DNA of 64,000 bases from Gentiana macrophylla (lineage: Eukaryota > Streptophyta > Magnoliopsida > Gentianales > Gentianaceae). Made by a program: the position numbers and the translations under genes. The stretch covers positions 85,173,599-85,237,598 of the forward strand of contig CM047806.1 of NCBI GenBank assembly GCA_026214975.1, read 5' to 3'. A model generated the notes under the pieces. It searched no databases and was not told the origin of the DNA. It worked only from the letters and a program-made list of their open reading frames with translations. This document shows, one piece after another, positions 32,395 through 44,128 of the stretch (positions are counted from its first letter, which is position 1; every line of letters starts with the position of its first letter).

Positions 32395-34715
32395 GTGTTT
32401 GATAACATATTCGGTGACCTAATACCATGTTGATGTTACTTGAAGTTCAATTCGATTATAAATAATGGGTTGGTACTTTTTAAAGTTCGGTTTGATTTGT
32501 CCTTTATAAAATAAAATATTTTTCAAGTGATAAAAAAAGAATATTAGTCGACCAATGACTTGAAACAAGATCTGAACCGTATCAAATCATGATCGAACCG
32601 TCTGTTCATAAATGAACCGGTGGGTGACCAACCAAAACCATCAATTGGTTTGTCAGTTTTTAAATACTATTGATATAATATCATTGAAATACATACATGA
32701 CATTATAGTAAATCATTGATCCCCTTATAAAATTTTAACCCCCTATAATTCATGCATACTATGATTCGATGACCAAGAGCAGCTTGATGTTAATTGAAGT
32801 TAAATTCCATTATAAACACCAATTTGCTATAATTTTTAGTTCGAATTGATTAATTATTTATAAAGTTGATTATATTTGAAGTGTGTGAAAAAATAGAATA
32901 TTAATTGACCAATGACTTGAACCGTGACCAAAATGAACCAATAGGTCAGTGACCAAAACTGTCAAACATGCGCTTAAGTCGATTCTTGAGTATAGTTGAC
33001 GTTATATCATTAAAATACATGACATTCCCCTATAAAAAACATGACATTATGAAAAGACCATTACCCCTTCATCCATTTTTAGCACCCTATAATCCATATT
33101 TACTATAATTTGACGACCAAATACCATCTTGGTGGTAATCTACGCTCAATTGGATTACAAACACCAACTGAATATCATTTTAAATATTATTCTCTCTATT
33201 ATTCATAAAATAAACTATTTGTTTAAGTGTGTGAAAAAGAATATTAGTTAATCAATGATCTGAAAAGTGATTTGAACTGTTTCAGACCATGGTTGAACCG
33301 TATGATCATACACTACTTATTCATGAACTAGTGGGTCACCAACCAAAACCGTCAATCTGGCGGTTCAATCAATTTTGAGGTATAGTTGATGTTTATATCA
33401 TTGAACTACAAATATTTACACCAAATCCCTTAAACAACCCCCCACTCCCCGCCCCACACCCTTCTTTATCCCTTTTAACCCATTATAATCCATACTTGCT
33501 ATAATTCGATGATCAAATACCGACTTGAAGTTAATTGAAGTTCAATTCGATTACAAACCCCAAATTGATATTAATTTAAGTTTAATTCCATTAATCATTT
33601 ATAATATAAATTAGTTTTTAATTGTGCCAAAAAATATTAGTGACCAATGACCTTAAACGTGATCTAACCCCATATCGAATTATGTCCAAATTGTCGGTTC
33701 ATGATCCACTATTCATGAACCAGTGGGTCACCAACCAAAACTGTCAATCAAACCGTTTAGACAATTTTTAAGTATAATTGATATTTATCATCGCAATACA
33801 CATGTCATTACAATAACATGTTAGATATATTCATAAACTAAATATTTTATAATCGTTTGTATACGAGTTGCCGTACGAATTAATGTTATCGCAACGAAAC
33901 GGGGTTCGACCTAAACGGATACATGCATCAGTTCATGAACGAGATTCATGCAATTTTTCGGATCCATTCATCAGTTTGTGAAAGAATTCATGCAGGTTCA
34001 TGAACCTACGAATGAATGCAACTAAAAAATCCAAGAGTTGCAAGGACCCTTTGGTGTAAGGAGTACCTCCATTCATTTATGGGGTACCTTGAGCCTCTAA
34101 AAGACACAAGTATGCAGACGAAATATGTCTCACGTTTTTCAGCATCATTAGAAAAATATCCTGAGTGTCCTTGGGTTTGATTCAAACAAGTCACTGTTTG
34201 AATCAAACATCCTCAATTGTATCCTGAGAGAGATTTTCGTTTGTTCCCTAAGTGACATATCGTATGGGACGAAACGTTTATTAAAAGACAGCGTTCTTAC
34301 GTGCCTTGGAGTTATTCATAATCCGTCAATATCCTAAGTACTAATTTAGCCAACATAACACATTAACCCCATTATCAATTTTTAATCCCTTTTAATCCAT
34401 TATCATTTATACTTGCTCTTCTAAAAAAAAAAAAAAAACTTATACTTGCTATGTTCAATGACCAAATACCAACTATATGTTAATTGAAGTTCAATTCTAT
34501 TATGACACCAAATTGATATTATATTAAGAATGATTCGATTAATTATTGATGAGATAAACCGTTTTGAAGTGTGTGAAAAAAGAATATTAGTTGACCAATG
34601 ACCTAAACCGTGATCTAAACTACAATGAACCGTGGTCGAACTATCGGTTCATCAACCATCTATTCATTAACCAGTTCACTCAATTATTGAACCATGAGCC
34701 GAAGATCTAAATTGT
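32395..34715 (+). repeat. Tandem array of ~350-bp units inside the CACTA-like element
   Basis: Five diverged units can be aligned from the anchor TGACCAAATACCA...TGTTAATTGAAGTTCAATTCGAT at about 32414, 32770, 33113, 33510 and 34459. Each also contains AGAATATTAGTTGACCAATGAC, AACCGTGATC and ATGAACCAGTGGGTCACCAACCAAAACCGTCAA. Spacings are 356, 343, 397 and 949; the last includes about 540-590 bases of inserted, unrelated sequence (about 33825-34360). Confidence 0.85.
33825..34360. other. Unrelated insert within the tandem array
   Basis: Lacks the array motifs. It contains repeated TTCATGAAC/GATTCATGCA words and a segment GACGAAACGTTTATTAAAAGACAGCG. Neither a target duplication nor a gene was identified; the 66-codon frame at 34006-34206 has no recognised domain. 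Confidence 0.4.
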
Positions 34716-34762
34716 GGTCAGATGGACGTGGATGATTGTTTTGACATATGATATGGTGTGTG

Positions 34763-34804
<42 letters not shown>

Positions 34805-36162
34805 ACACATATAATCTTTTTAGCCAATAGATGTGTAATAATTTTATAATAGACAACAACATTATTGTTATCAAATATATTCCTAAAAAAACAATGATAA
34901 TATTTAAAGTACATATAACGAAAAAATTATATATATACTAATTTTATTTTTAAAGGTGACAACTATATTTTCTAAGCATAGGTTATTAATTTTTGTTACG
35001 TAGTAAGTATAGGTTACATCGACACCATAAAATTGTTAAGTTATACAAATTTATAAAATATATAATAAAAACACATGTTCTATTATGAAATACCTTATGT
35101 GAAATATGCTGGATAAACAGACCAAAAGAATGTCGAAATATAATTTATTTTTTTTGGTTTGAAATGCAGTATTAAAAAAGTTGCATTTCTAGGGTAATTA
35201 AAAATGTCATTTCAAGAAAAAAAAAAGGATATATATATATATATATATACATATAAACGTGGGAAGCTGCTCATAGTGGGCACGTTTTTTTTCGCACCAA
35301 ACATTTGAGATTTACGAAAACTGATTTATGAAAATTTAAAACACAATTAAGTTCCATTACCAATTAAAACAAAATTTCAAATCCTGTTTTTCAAAACCGA
35401 AAATTTCAAATCCTTAAAGATAAACATATTACTACCATTTTTCCCCCACAACTTTCAGCAAACGAGTTTTACCAAAACTCCATTGTTCTTCCCCTTAAAA
35501 AAAATATTTTCCATGATGCTCCTGACAAAAATCCACATTTATAATAAGAGGATTACCAAGCGGGTTCTTTATGGTGGTTGTTTCTCAAACGATAGCTAAG
35601 ATTGCAAAGGTAATGGCTCACATGATAGGCATGATTGAGTGTAGAGGTAATTCTGAGTATTCTTCGATCAATTCGTCGAAGACGAACAGTTCCTCCAATT
35701 CTATTTTTCTTCCATCAATGTAAGTTTTTTTTAGTCTAAATTGGTTTCACCTTTGATTCACCGTAGAACGAGGAATCGCATAAATTTTTTGTCGGTTTAA
35801 AGTTGAATCTACAAATTTTGTTTTGAAGAATTGTTGTCTTCTCTGAAACATCTAGTGTAGAATGTGAGCTTTATATTTTATTTTGGAATGATAAAAAGTG
35901 GAAGCTTTTACACTTTTTTTTTTCTGCCTAGTCCATTATATATATATATATTGCAGCATGCTGCAATATATATAACTAAATAGATCTAAGCATGCTGCAA
36001 TTTTTGGTCCTTTTTATTGAAGGATTTTATGTATATTGATCCCCTAGAGCTAAAACTGATTTACACCTCCCCTCCCCCTCTCTCTATATATATATTTCAA
36101 ATGTTCTTTTGGAATTTTGTAGTTCGATGTCACTTTTTTTTTTTTAATTTTCTTAGATTTAT
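34716..36162. other. CACTA-like interior with microsatellites and a 16-bp palindrome
   Basis: Contains (TA)n at 34769-34802 and about 35231-35250. TTGCAGCATGCTGCAA occurs near 35953-35968, and its half GCATGCTGCAA recurs near 35991. A 50-codon frame beginning at the ATG near 35570 (MVVVSQTIAKIAKVMAHMIG...) ends next to a GTAAG donor-like site, but no family is recognised. Confidence 0.4.
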
Positions 36163-36167
36163 GTACT

Positions 36168-36316
36168 TATTGTAATCAGAAATCATCAACTATTTTCTAT
36201 TGATTATATTATGAGTACAATGGGGTTTATATAGGAGTACACAAACTTAACCTCCAAGTAAATATAAATACAATAAATATGAATGTAATTATGTATTGAC
36301 AACTATATCCTCAACA
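36168..36316 (-). repeat. Composite copia, outer 3' LTR
   Basis: Differs from 43159-43307 at one base seen by eye (TTTTCTATTG versus TTTTCCATTG on the plus strand). The polypurine tract is at 36317-36327. Confidence 0.92.
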
Positions 36317-36327
36317 CGCCCCCGCAA
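36317..36327 (-). other. Composite copia polypurine tract
   Basis: Minus-strand TTGCGGGGGCG immediately precedes the 3' LTR. Confidence 0.75.
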
Positions 36328-36409
36328 TCCCGTGGGAAGCGAATTTGGACACGGAGATTGGACTTGAGAAGATCAAAGCGAGGACGAGCGAGAGCTTTCG
36401 TGAGAGAGA

Positions 36410-36892
36410 TCACCACGGTGGTCTTTCGTCTTTGAGGAAGGAGATGGAAAGACGTTTGGCCGCGACCAACTCGCGGACATGATGAAAATCAATTTCAATG
36501 TGCTTCGTACGTGCATGAAAGACTGGATTGTGGGCAAAATAGGTGGCGCCGATATTATCACACCACAGAACTGGGGGAGTAGGAAGGGAAATGCCCATCT
36601 CAGCGAGAAGACTGCACAACCATTGAACCTCGGCAGCAGTGTTGGACAAGGTTTTATATTCAGCCTCAGTGCTACTTTTGGAGACGGTAAGATGTTGCTT
36701 AGAGCGCCAGCTAATCAAGTTGCCACCGAAAAAGACACAGTAGGCCCCAACAGAGCGGCGAGTATCCGGATCAGCCGCCCAATCGGAGTCAGAGTATGCA
36801 TGAAGAGTAGGTGACAAATGCCGAGAGAAAAATAACCCATCAGAAATAAAGTGCTTAAGATAGCGCGAGAACGCGCTTTCACCGCAAGCCAA
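36410..36892 (-). pseudogene. Outer copia RNase H
   Basis: The 160-codon frame gives RYLKHFISDGLFF, AYSDSDWAADPDTRRSVGAY, FFGGNLISWRSKQHLTVSKS, STEAEYKTLSNTAAEVQWL, LWCDNIGATYFAHNPVFHAR and TKHIEIDFHHVRELV: all the usual copia RNase H blocks. A frameshift near 36893 separates it from RT. Confidence 0.93.
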
Positions 36893-36895
36893 TGA

Positions 36896-38236
36896 TCATC
36901 GGGCCGGAGCATGCATGAACTTGCTAACCTTGTGAACAGCAAACGCAATATCGGGTCGAGTAAAGCTGAGGTACTGTAGACCACCGACAATGGTGTGATA
37001 TAAGGAGGGATCGGCAAATGGGGAGGATGATGCAGCCGTAATGCGGGTGGAAGCAGACATAGGAGTCGGGCATGGCTTACACTTATCCATGCCAGCACGC
37101 TGAAGTAAATGAAGTATATATTTGCATTGAGTGAGATAGAGACCATCAGGCGTAAAAAGTGCTTCGACGCCCAAAAAGTAGGAGAGCGTGCCAAGATCCT
37201 TAACAGGAAACTGTGAGCCAAGATACTTGATAACCTGTTCAACGAGGGTAGGAGAAGACCCAGTAATAATCACATCGTCGACATAAAGAAGAATATAAAC
37301 TCGATCCGGGCCACGAGTGAATGTGTAAAGCGATGCATCGGCCTTGGAGGCCATGAACCCATATGTGGAGAGAGCTTCCGTAAACCGAGCAAACCAGGCA
37401 CGAGGGGCTTGGCGAAGGCCATAGAGACTGCGCTTGAGACGACATACATAATTTGGATAGTCCGGATGAATAAAGCCCTGAGGTTGCTGCATGAAGATTG
37501 GCTCAGAGAGATGTCCATGCAGAAAGGCGTTCTGAATGTCAACATGTCGAATAGTCCAACCCTGCGAAACAGCAAGAGAAAGCAAAAGACGAATCGTAAC
37601 CGGTTTGACAACCGGACTAAAAGTTTCAAAGAAATCCACACCTTCATGTTGATGAAAACCCTTGGCAACTAACCGAGCTTTATGGCGCTCGAAGGTGCCA
37701 TCCGCATGGTGCTTTGTCCGGTAAACCCATTTGTTACCTACCACATTCATATTAGGATTAAAGGGAACAAGATCCCACGTATTAGTGCGCAGCAGGGCAT
37801 TAATCTCATCTCTCATCGCATTACGCCAAACTCGATGTTTGGAGGCTTCTGTATAGGATGTAGGGTCAGAGGTGTGAACTGTATTGACGAGGGCCCGAGG
37901 TAAGGGATGACGGATGAAGTCAGGCATCTGAGTAGGTTTGAGGGAGTTAGTGCGAGTTCGGGTTACCATGGGGTGGAGAGGAGGGTTAGTAGGAGGGGGA
38001 GGAGGTGGAGTGGGAGCCAAGGAAGGGGTAGATCGGTCCGGGGAGGGCGGGGATGAGGGTAGAGGGGGTTCGACCGAGATGTTGGTTGGACCGGCAGGTG
38101 GTGGAGAGGAGACCACGGGTGTGGAAGGTGGTGCTAGTGTGGTGGGTAAAGGGACGGTAATACGGTTAGGGACAATGGGGTCCGGTGATGGCGTATAGGG
38201 AAAAACCGATTCATCGAACACAATGTGGCGTGCAAT
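36896..38236 (-). pseudogene. Outer copia linker and reverse transcriptase
   Basis: After the TAG the frame continues with IARHIVFDESVFPYTPSP, a proline-rich linker, GNKWVYRTKHHADGTFERHK, FFETFSPVVKPVTIRLLLSL, DIQNAFLHGHLSEP, RLKRSLYGLRQAPRAW, catalytic YVDDVIITGSS, FPVKDLGTLSYFLGVE and SFTRPDIAFAVHKVSKFMHA. Only one stop separates it from the upstream integrase, so the outer core is close to intact. Confidence 0.93.
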
Positions 38237-39735
38237 CTAGACACGACCTGAAGAGAGATCTAGACACTTATAGCCATGGTGATTGGGACAGTAGCCGATG
38301 AAGATGCAGGATTTGGAACGAAAGTCGGTTTTGTGATGATTATAGGGGCGGAGGTTAGGCCAACACGCACAGCCGAAGACACGGAGGAAGGAGTAGTCAG
38401 GGGAACGACCGAAGACCATCTCATACGGGGATTTGTCAGTGAGGACACGTGTGGGTAACCGATTAATAAGATAGGTTGCGGTGGTGAAGGCATCTTCCCA
38501 ATATGGAAGAGGAAGGTTGGACTGAGCTAGAAGAGAAAGACCGACCTCGACAATTTGGCGATGTCGACGTTCAACGGCACCAACTTGTTCGTGTGTGTGC
38601 GGGCAAGAGAGGCGATGGATAATACCAAGGGAGGTGAGGTGTTGAGAGAGGTGACGATATTCACCGCCCCAGTCGGTTTGGATGGATTTTAATTTAGTGT
38701 TGAATTGGCGTTCAATCATAGTCAAGAAATCATGAAAAACAGATTCGACATCAGACTTACGTTTAAGAGGAAATAACCATAAATACTTTGTAAAATCGTC
38801 AAGGAAACTAACATAATAGCGTGAACCATAAATGGAAGATTCAGTACATGGACCCCAAACATCCGAATAAAGTAAATCAAGAGGTGCAGAAGACGTAAAA
38901 TCTGAAACATACAAAGTTTGACGATGACTCTTAGCTAATTGACACGGTGCACACACGGTAGTAGGTGCTTTATTGGGAAGACTAATCGAAAGACGACCTA
39001 AGACTTGACGCAGAACTGGAAATGAGCAGTGTCCGAGACGACGGTGCCAGGTTGAAGAAGAGCTAGAGGTGGCGGCAAAGGCTTGGACGGAGGAGGAATT
39101 GAAGGTGGAAGAAAAGCGGTAGTGACCATCTTTGACAAATCCCCTATGATGGATGCGGCCCGAGTAATCCTTGACAAGAAAATAATTATTGTGAAACTCA
39201 AAATATACAAAATTATCATGAGCAAATTGACGTACAGAAATTAAATTTGTAGTAAGAGAAGGGGAAACAAGAACATTGTGCAAAAGATAAGTACGAGTGG
39301 GGGAAGAGATAGAACACGAGCCAAGGTGTGAAATTGTCAAACCTGTACCATCACCGACGTGAACTTTATCAGGACCATCATAAGGTTCATAGGAAAGATT
39401 TAAATTCTGAAGGTCGTTTGTCATATGATGATTAGCACCGGTGTCAGGGATCCATTCATGTGTGTACGGGCGAGGTTGGTTATAGTAAGCGTGATAAGCA
39501 TGAGGGGGTTGGGCTGGAGCTTGCGGACGAGGAGCAGGGTAGTTGTATGATGGGTTTGAGTTTGGGGAGGGAGACTGAGTGTACCGGTAATAACAAGTTT
39601 GAGCGGTGTGACCGATCCGAGAGCAAATCTGACAGGTTGGGGCGGGTTCACCATTGTAGGAGGGACGGTAAGAGCCACGACCACGACCACGCCCCCGTCC
39701 TCGGTAGGAGCTGGGTGGAGGCTGACATAGGTGTC
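38237..39735 (-). pseudogene. Outer copia zinc knuckle, protease and integrase
   Basis: The minus strand from the fusion point encodes CQICSRIGHTAQTCYYR (zinc knuckle), EWIPDTGANHHMTNDLQNLN (protease), STWHRRLGHCSFPVLRQVL with CAPCQLAKSH (pre-integrase), and an integrase core LLYSDVWGPCTE, TDWGGEYRHLS, GAVERRHRQIVEV, with FGCACWPNLRPYNHHKT. It is open for about 490 codons until a single TAG after LDLSSGRV. The N-terminal part of gag is missing. The extension of this frame up to 40411 is out-of-frame inner RT, not protein. Confidence 0.92.
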
Positions 39736-42035
39736 TGACAAGGCTTAGCCTTATCCAAAGAAGCACGCTGCAAAAGCTGAAAAATATACTTGCGTTGAGT
39801 GAGGCATAAACCATCGGAGGTGGGGAGCACCTCAATACCAAGAAAGTAGGACAGCAAACCAAGGTCCTTAACCGGAAAGTGCCGACCAAGATACGAGATA
39901 ACCTGCTCAATAAGAGAAGACGAAGAGCCAGTAATAATAATATCATCCACATAAATAAGAATAAAAACACGAGCACCATCACGAGAGTAGATGTATAAAG
40001 AGGTGTCAGCTTTCGAGCCGACAAAGCCAAACCGAGAGAGCACATCAGTAAACCGAGAAAACCACACACGAGGGGCCTGACGAAGGCCATAGAGACTGCG
40101 GCGAAGAAGGCAGACAAAATCAGGATAATCAGGGTGAATAAACCCCTGTGGCTGCTGCATATAAACGGGTTCAGATAAATGTCCATGAAGGAAGGCATTT
40201 TGAATATCCACCTGTCGAAGAGACCAACCCTGAAAAACTGCAAGAGAGAGAAGCACACGAATCGTGACCGGCTTGACAACCGGACTGAAAGTGTCAGTAA
40301 AATCAATGCCTTCAGCCTGATGAAAACCCTTGGCCACAAGGCGAGCCTTGTGACGCTCAAAACGCCCATCTGCATGATGCTTAGTCCTGTAAACCCATTT
40401 ATTACCCACAATATTCATAGAAGGAGTCGGAGGAACAAGGTCCCAAGTGTGATTGCGCAACAACGCATCAATTTCCTCTCTCATAGCATTACGCCAATTC
40501 TGGTGTTTTGAAGCTTCGGTATAGGAGGTTGGGTCCAGGGAGTCGGTAGAAGCTACAAGGGCTTTAGGAAGTGGGTAGCGGATAAAGTCAGGCCGAGAGA
40601 TAGGCTTGAGGGAGTTGGTTTTGGTGCGAGTAACCATGGTGTGGGTGGGAGCAGGTTGGTCAGGAGACGAGGCCGGAGAGGCCGAGGCCGAAGTGGACAC
40701 AGGAGATAAGGGCGGGGAAGGCTCGGGAGCAGGGGCCGGAGGGGGTATAGCCGGATTGAAGGGAGCCGACATAGGAGGAGGAAGTGGTGGGGGTACAGGC
40801 AAAGAGATAGGTAGTGGCACAGTGAGTGTATCCATAGTGGGTTTTGAAGGGGAGGGTGTATATGGGAAAACAGATTCGTCAAAGACCACGAGACGGGCAA
40901 TGTAGATACGGCCAGAGGCAAGGTCCAGGCATTTATAACCGTGGTGGGAAGGACTATATCCGAGAAAAATACAGGTTTTGGGGCGAAAATCAGTCTTATG
41001 GTGGTTGTAGGGACGGAGATAGGGCCAACACACACACCCAAAGACCCGAAGAAAGGTATAGTCAGGAGGCCGATGGTGGACCATTTCAAAGGGAGACTTA
41101 TCATGTAGGATTTTGGTGGGAAGACGGTTGATGATATAGGTGGCGGTAATAAAGGCATCCTCCCAATAGGGAAGCAGAAGGTTGGATTGGGCAAGAAGAG
41201 AAAGTCCGACTTCAACTATTTGACGATGACGGCGTTCAATGGCACCTACTTGTTCGTGGGTGTGGGGGAGAGAAAGGCGATCTTTGGATGCCAAGAGAGG
41301 TAAGAAGAGTGGAAACACGACGGTACTCACCACCCGATCAGTTTGGATAGATTTGAGTTTGGTGTTAAAGCATGGCGTTCAATCGAGCAAGAAAATCAGA
41401 AAGACTGTTTCAACATCAGATTTATTTTTCAGGGGATAAAGCCACAAGTATTTGGTAAAGTCATCCAGAAAACTAACATAATAGCGTGAACCGTAAATGG
41501 AGGGTTCAGTACAGGGCCCCCAAACATCAGAGTAAATCAGGTCTAGAGGAGCAGTAGAGGTAAAGTCAGAGGTGTATAACGGGAAGCGGTGACTCTTAGC
41601 TAACTGACACGGGGCACAGACAACAGGGGTTGCTTTAGTAGGAGGAGAAGAGGATATGCCTTTTAAGGCTTGACGGAGCACGGGGTAAGAACAGTGACCG
41701 AGACATTGATGCCACGTGGTGGAGGAAGTCACAGAGGAGGCAAAAGCTTGGGGAGGGGTGGAGGGTCGATGGAGCGGGGTGGAGAAGTGATAAAGTCCAT
41801 CCTTAACAAATCCCCGGAGATGGACGTGGCCCGTATAATCCTTTACAAGAAAGTACGACCCATGAAATTCAAAATACACGTTATTATCAGAGGCAAATTT
41901 GTGCACGGATAAGAGGTTTCGAGTGATAGAGGGAGTAACAAGAATATTTGATAAATAGAAGGACTGGGAAGGGGAATTTACAGAAGAAGAGCCGTAATGA
42001 GTAATAAATAAACATGTACCGTCACCGACGTGCAC
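39735..42035 (-). pseudogene. Inner copia integrase and reverse transcriptase
   Basis: 41379-42035 gives KVHVGDGT, the pre-integrase block (TTWHQCLGHCSYPVLRQAL; VCAPCQLAKSH) and the first catalytic Asp in LIYSDVWGPCTE. A deletion/frameshift near 41335-41380 removes the second-Asp region. 39735-41333 then has EQVGAIERRHRQIVEVG, LPYWEDAFITATYIINRLPT, a Pro/Ala/Ser-rich linker and an RT with GNKWVYRTKHHADG, ARLVAKGFHQAEG and the catalytic YVDDIIITG. It stops at the fusion point before RNase H. Confidence 0.9.
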
Positions 42036-42790
42036 TTTGTCGTGTCCAACATAAGGCGCAGATGATAAGTTGAGATGTCGATGGTCATTAGTGATATGGT
42101 GAGTGGCCCCTGTGTCTGCAATCCAATTAGAACCAGGATGTGTATACTGAGAAGTTATGGAAACGTATGTCCGAGATGGTTGTAACCGAGAGGTGGGTGG
42201 AGGGGAGGGATTATATCTAAAGGAGCGGTGTCGTGGGCCATATGGCCTTTTAGCACAAATTTGGCAAATTGATGATCATTGACCATAAGACACACCGGAA
42301 AGTCGGGACCGGGGAGTGCCACAGCCATATCTTGAAGAAGCAAGAGCCGAAGAGGTTGCAGCCATGGGGGTAATTTGTTGGCAATTACGCCCCCTGGGTC
42401 GAGAAGCATTGAAGTCGCCACGCCCCGGTGCTCGGAAAAGGCTGGGGCTGCGTTGATTTGCTTTTGAAATTGGTGCTGAAATTGGTGCTGCCGGCGGGAA
42501 GAAGTTGGAGACCGAAAAAGATGGAGGGTACGTCCAGTGAGAAGAGCAGGCCGGAGGAGAGGACCACGAACCAGAGCCGCTGTAGGGGGCGGGAATTGCA
42601 GAATTTGCCGGCGTGGAACAGGTGAGGGCCGACGGGATTAACGGTAGCTTACGGGGATTTATAGATGGAGCTGGGACGTTGGAGAAGGAGGGCGGTAAGG
42701 AGGAGGGTTGTTGATAGCAGGGATGTTGCAGCCATGGTAGTCGGAGGTGGTTGGACGGCACCGGAGAAGGAGGGGTAGTCGGCCATAGCT
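41960..42790 (-). pseudogene. Inner copia gag remnant and protease start
   Basis: The minus strand starts at the ATG near 42785 (MADYPSFSGAVQPP). The expected gag core is missing and only a Pro/Ser-rich tail remains. A damaged zinc knuckle (CQICAKRPYG) is followed by the protease NWIADTGATHHITNDHRHLN near 42070-42130. The minus ORF at 42276-42761 reads the proline-rich part in another frame. Confidence 0.65.
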
Positions 42791-42896
42791 ACGGAAGGAG
42801 AACAGGCTGCGTGTTTTTTTTTTGAAAAAAAAAAAATAAAAAAAAAAATTTAGGGTTTAGGGAGGAATTGACATAACGAGAGAGAGAAAATTGATT

Positions 42897-42909
42897 GGCT
42901 CCGATACCA
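42897..42909 (-). other. Inner copia primer-binding site
   Basis: TGGTATCGGAGCC on the minus strand immediately after the inner LTR. Confidence 0.75.
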
Positions 42910-43084
42910 TAACATGATTCGAAATGTATTGTGTTTCATTGATTCAATGTGGTTACTGAGAGTACAAATATATAGTGTTCGGTGACTTAGTCAATAAGTC
43001 ACTACAAGATAAATACGACATGAATAATATTTAAAATAAATAATAATACTCAAACAAATACTCAAACGAGATTATCCTCGACCA
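42910..43084 (-). repeat. Inner copia 5' LTR (no partner)
   Basis: Minus-strand sequence beginning TGGTCGAGGATAATCTCG and ending ATCATGTTA, next to a primer-binding site TGGTATCGGAGCC. It includes TATATATTTG and an LTR-like composition. No matching 3' LTR is present in the window, consistent with loss of the inner element's 3' end. Confidence 0.7.
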
Positions 43085-43146
43085 TTTTTTTTTTTGGTTA
43101 GAGAGGAGACGAGTTTAACGTAGAACGACGAGAGAGAGCGAGCCTA

Positions 43147-43158
43147 GCTTTGATACCA
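43147..43158 (-). other. Composite copia, outer primer-binding site
   Basis: TGGTATCAAAGC on the minus strand, abutting the LTR; one base off the common TGGTATCAGAGC. Confidence 0.85.
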
Positions 43159-43307
43159 TATTGTAATCAGAAATCATCAACTATTTTCCATTGATTATAT
43201 TATGAGTACAATGGGGTTTATATAGGAGTACACAAACTTAACCTCCAAGTAAATATAAATACAATAAATATGAATGTAATTATGTATTGACAACTATATC
43301 CTCAACA
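43159..43307 (-). repeat. Composite copia, outer 5' LTR
   Basis: Minus-strand TGTTGAGGATATAGTTG...GATTACAATA, followed at once by TGGTATCAAAGC. Confidence 0.92.
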
Positions 43308-43312
43308 GTACT

Positions 43313-43785
43313 TAAGACATTCTTCTAAATATATGTTAATATGTTATTACGAATTTGGATGGAATTACATATCTTCTATGCATATAAAGCCTTTTAACTA
43401 TGCTACATTTTTTTGATGCATCAGTGCATATATACCTATTTACCTTAAATATCAAATGCTATTATGTGTCAAGTGATGCATCCTTTTTGCTGCATCGATG
43501 AATAAGTGTGAGAGTTCAAACAATCTCACACTATGGCGTAGTTTGAAGTCTTTTAATGGTGATCAACATGCTACTGCTGATTTGATTTTGAAGTGTTCAA
43601 ACTTTCGACTAATTAAGATTTTACTCTTGGTTTGTTGTGTAGTGTGTTTGAAGTTGTACACTAATTATTATTAGTTTATGTACAAATGTAATTAAAACTC
43701 AGATTGGAAATGTTTGATGGGATGACTACGCCATATCAATCAATTTGGTGTCTTTCTCCTTATTTGTAGCATGCCTTTGAATTTT
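43313..43785. other. CACTA-like interior, no gene recognised
   Basis: Continuation of the sequence left of 36163. It is AT-rich with no coding signal; ATGCATC/GATGCATC words recur (about 43425-43500). Confidence 0.5.
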
Positions 43786-43793
43786 GCAGGAAC

Positions 43794-44128
43794 CAGTGGC
43801 GGAACCAGAAAAAAATTTCGGGATGGTCTTGGTATACAAACTGCAAAGCTAAAAAAAATCCGGGAAAAAAATAAAAAAATGTTGGTAGTGGGATTTGAAC
43901 TTACAACCTAGAATTATGGAGACTGAAAAGGATTTGTTCTTAAACCAATAGGATATAAGGTCTTTTGTTCAAGAAAAATACACATAACATACTAATATTA
44001 ACACTACTACTAATACAATAATAAAAATTTGGGGGGGGGGGGGGGCTTGACACCATATAAGGGGGGGGGCTTGACACCATTTGGGGGGGGCTTGAGACCA
44101 CCCCAGGCATAGGGTGGTTCCGCCCCTG
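43794..44128. mobile_element. hAT-type MITE with perfect 8-bp target duplication
   Basis: The ends CAGTGGCGGAACCA and TGGTTCCGCCCCTG are inverted repeats. GCAGGAAC is duplicated at 43786-43793 and 44129-44136. The interior (335 bp) includes three long G runs separated by CTTGACACCAT. Confidence 0.9.
44033..44098 (+). repeat. G-run repeat within the hAT MITE
   Basis: Runs of about 15, 9 and 8 Gs, the first two followed by CTTGACACCAT. The minus-strand frames 43940-44185 and 44010-44198 are translations of this repeat. Confidence 0.9.

Larger units (their letters stand above)
36168..43307 (-). mobile_element. Composite RE1-like Ty1/copia element, two pol cores between one LTR pair
   Basis: Nearly identical 149-bp LTRs (one visible difference) are flanked by the 5-bp duplication GTACT (36163-36167, 43308-43312). 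Between them, on the minus strand: primer-binding site, leader, a second distinct copia LTR with its own primer-binding site, a first protease-integrase-RT core (inner), then a second zinc-knuckle-to-RNase H core (outer), polypurine tract, 3' LTR. The cores join at about 39735 where inner RT (CQTPMSAS) runs into outer gag (GRGRGRGRGSYRPSY). Both cores contain stops or frameshifts. Confidence 0.9.

Noticed and set aside
35570..35725. Possible captured exon (MVVVSQTIAK...) in the CACTA-like element
   Set aside because: Only 50 codons, no recognised family, and no matching downstream exon; kept only as a remark.
36479..38198. Plus-strand ORFs, including a glycine-rich one at 37938-38198
   Set aside because: Antisense shadows of the copia RNase H/RT and of its proline-rich linker.
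39740..40411. N-terminal 220 residues of the long minus-strand ORF ending at 38237
   Set aside because: This part is the inner RT read out of frame; real protein homology starts at the fusion point near 39735.
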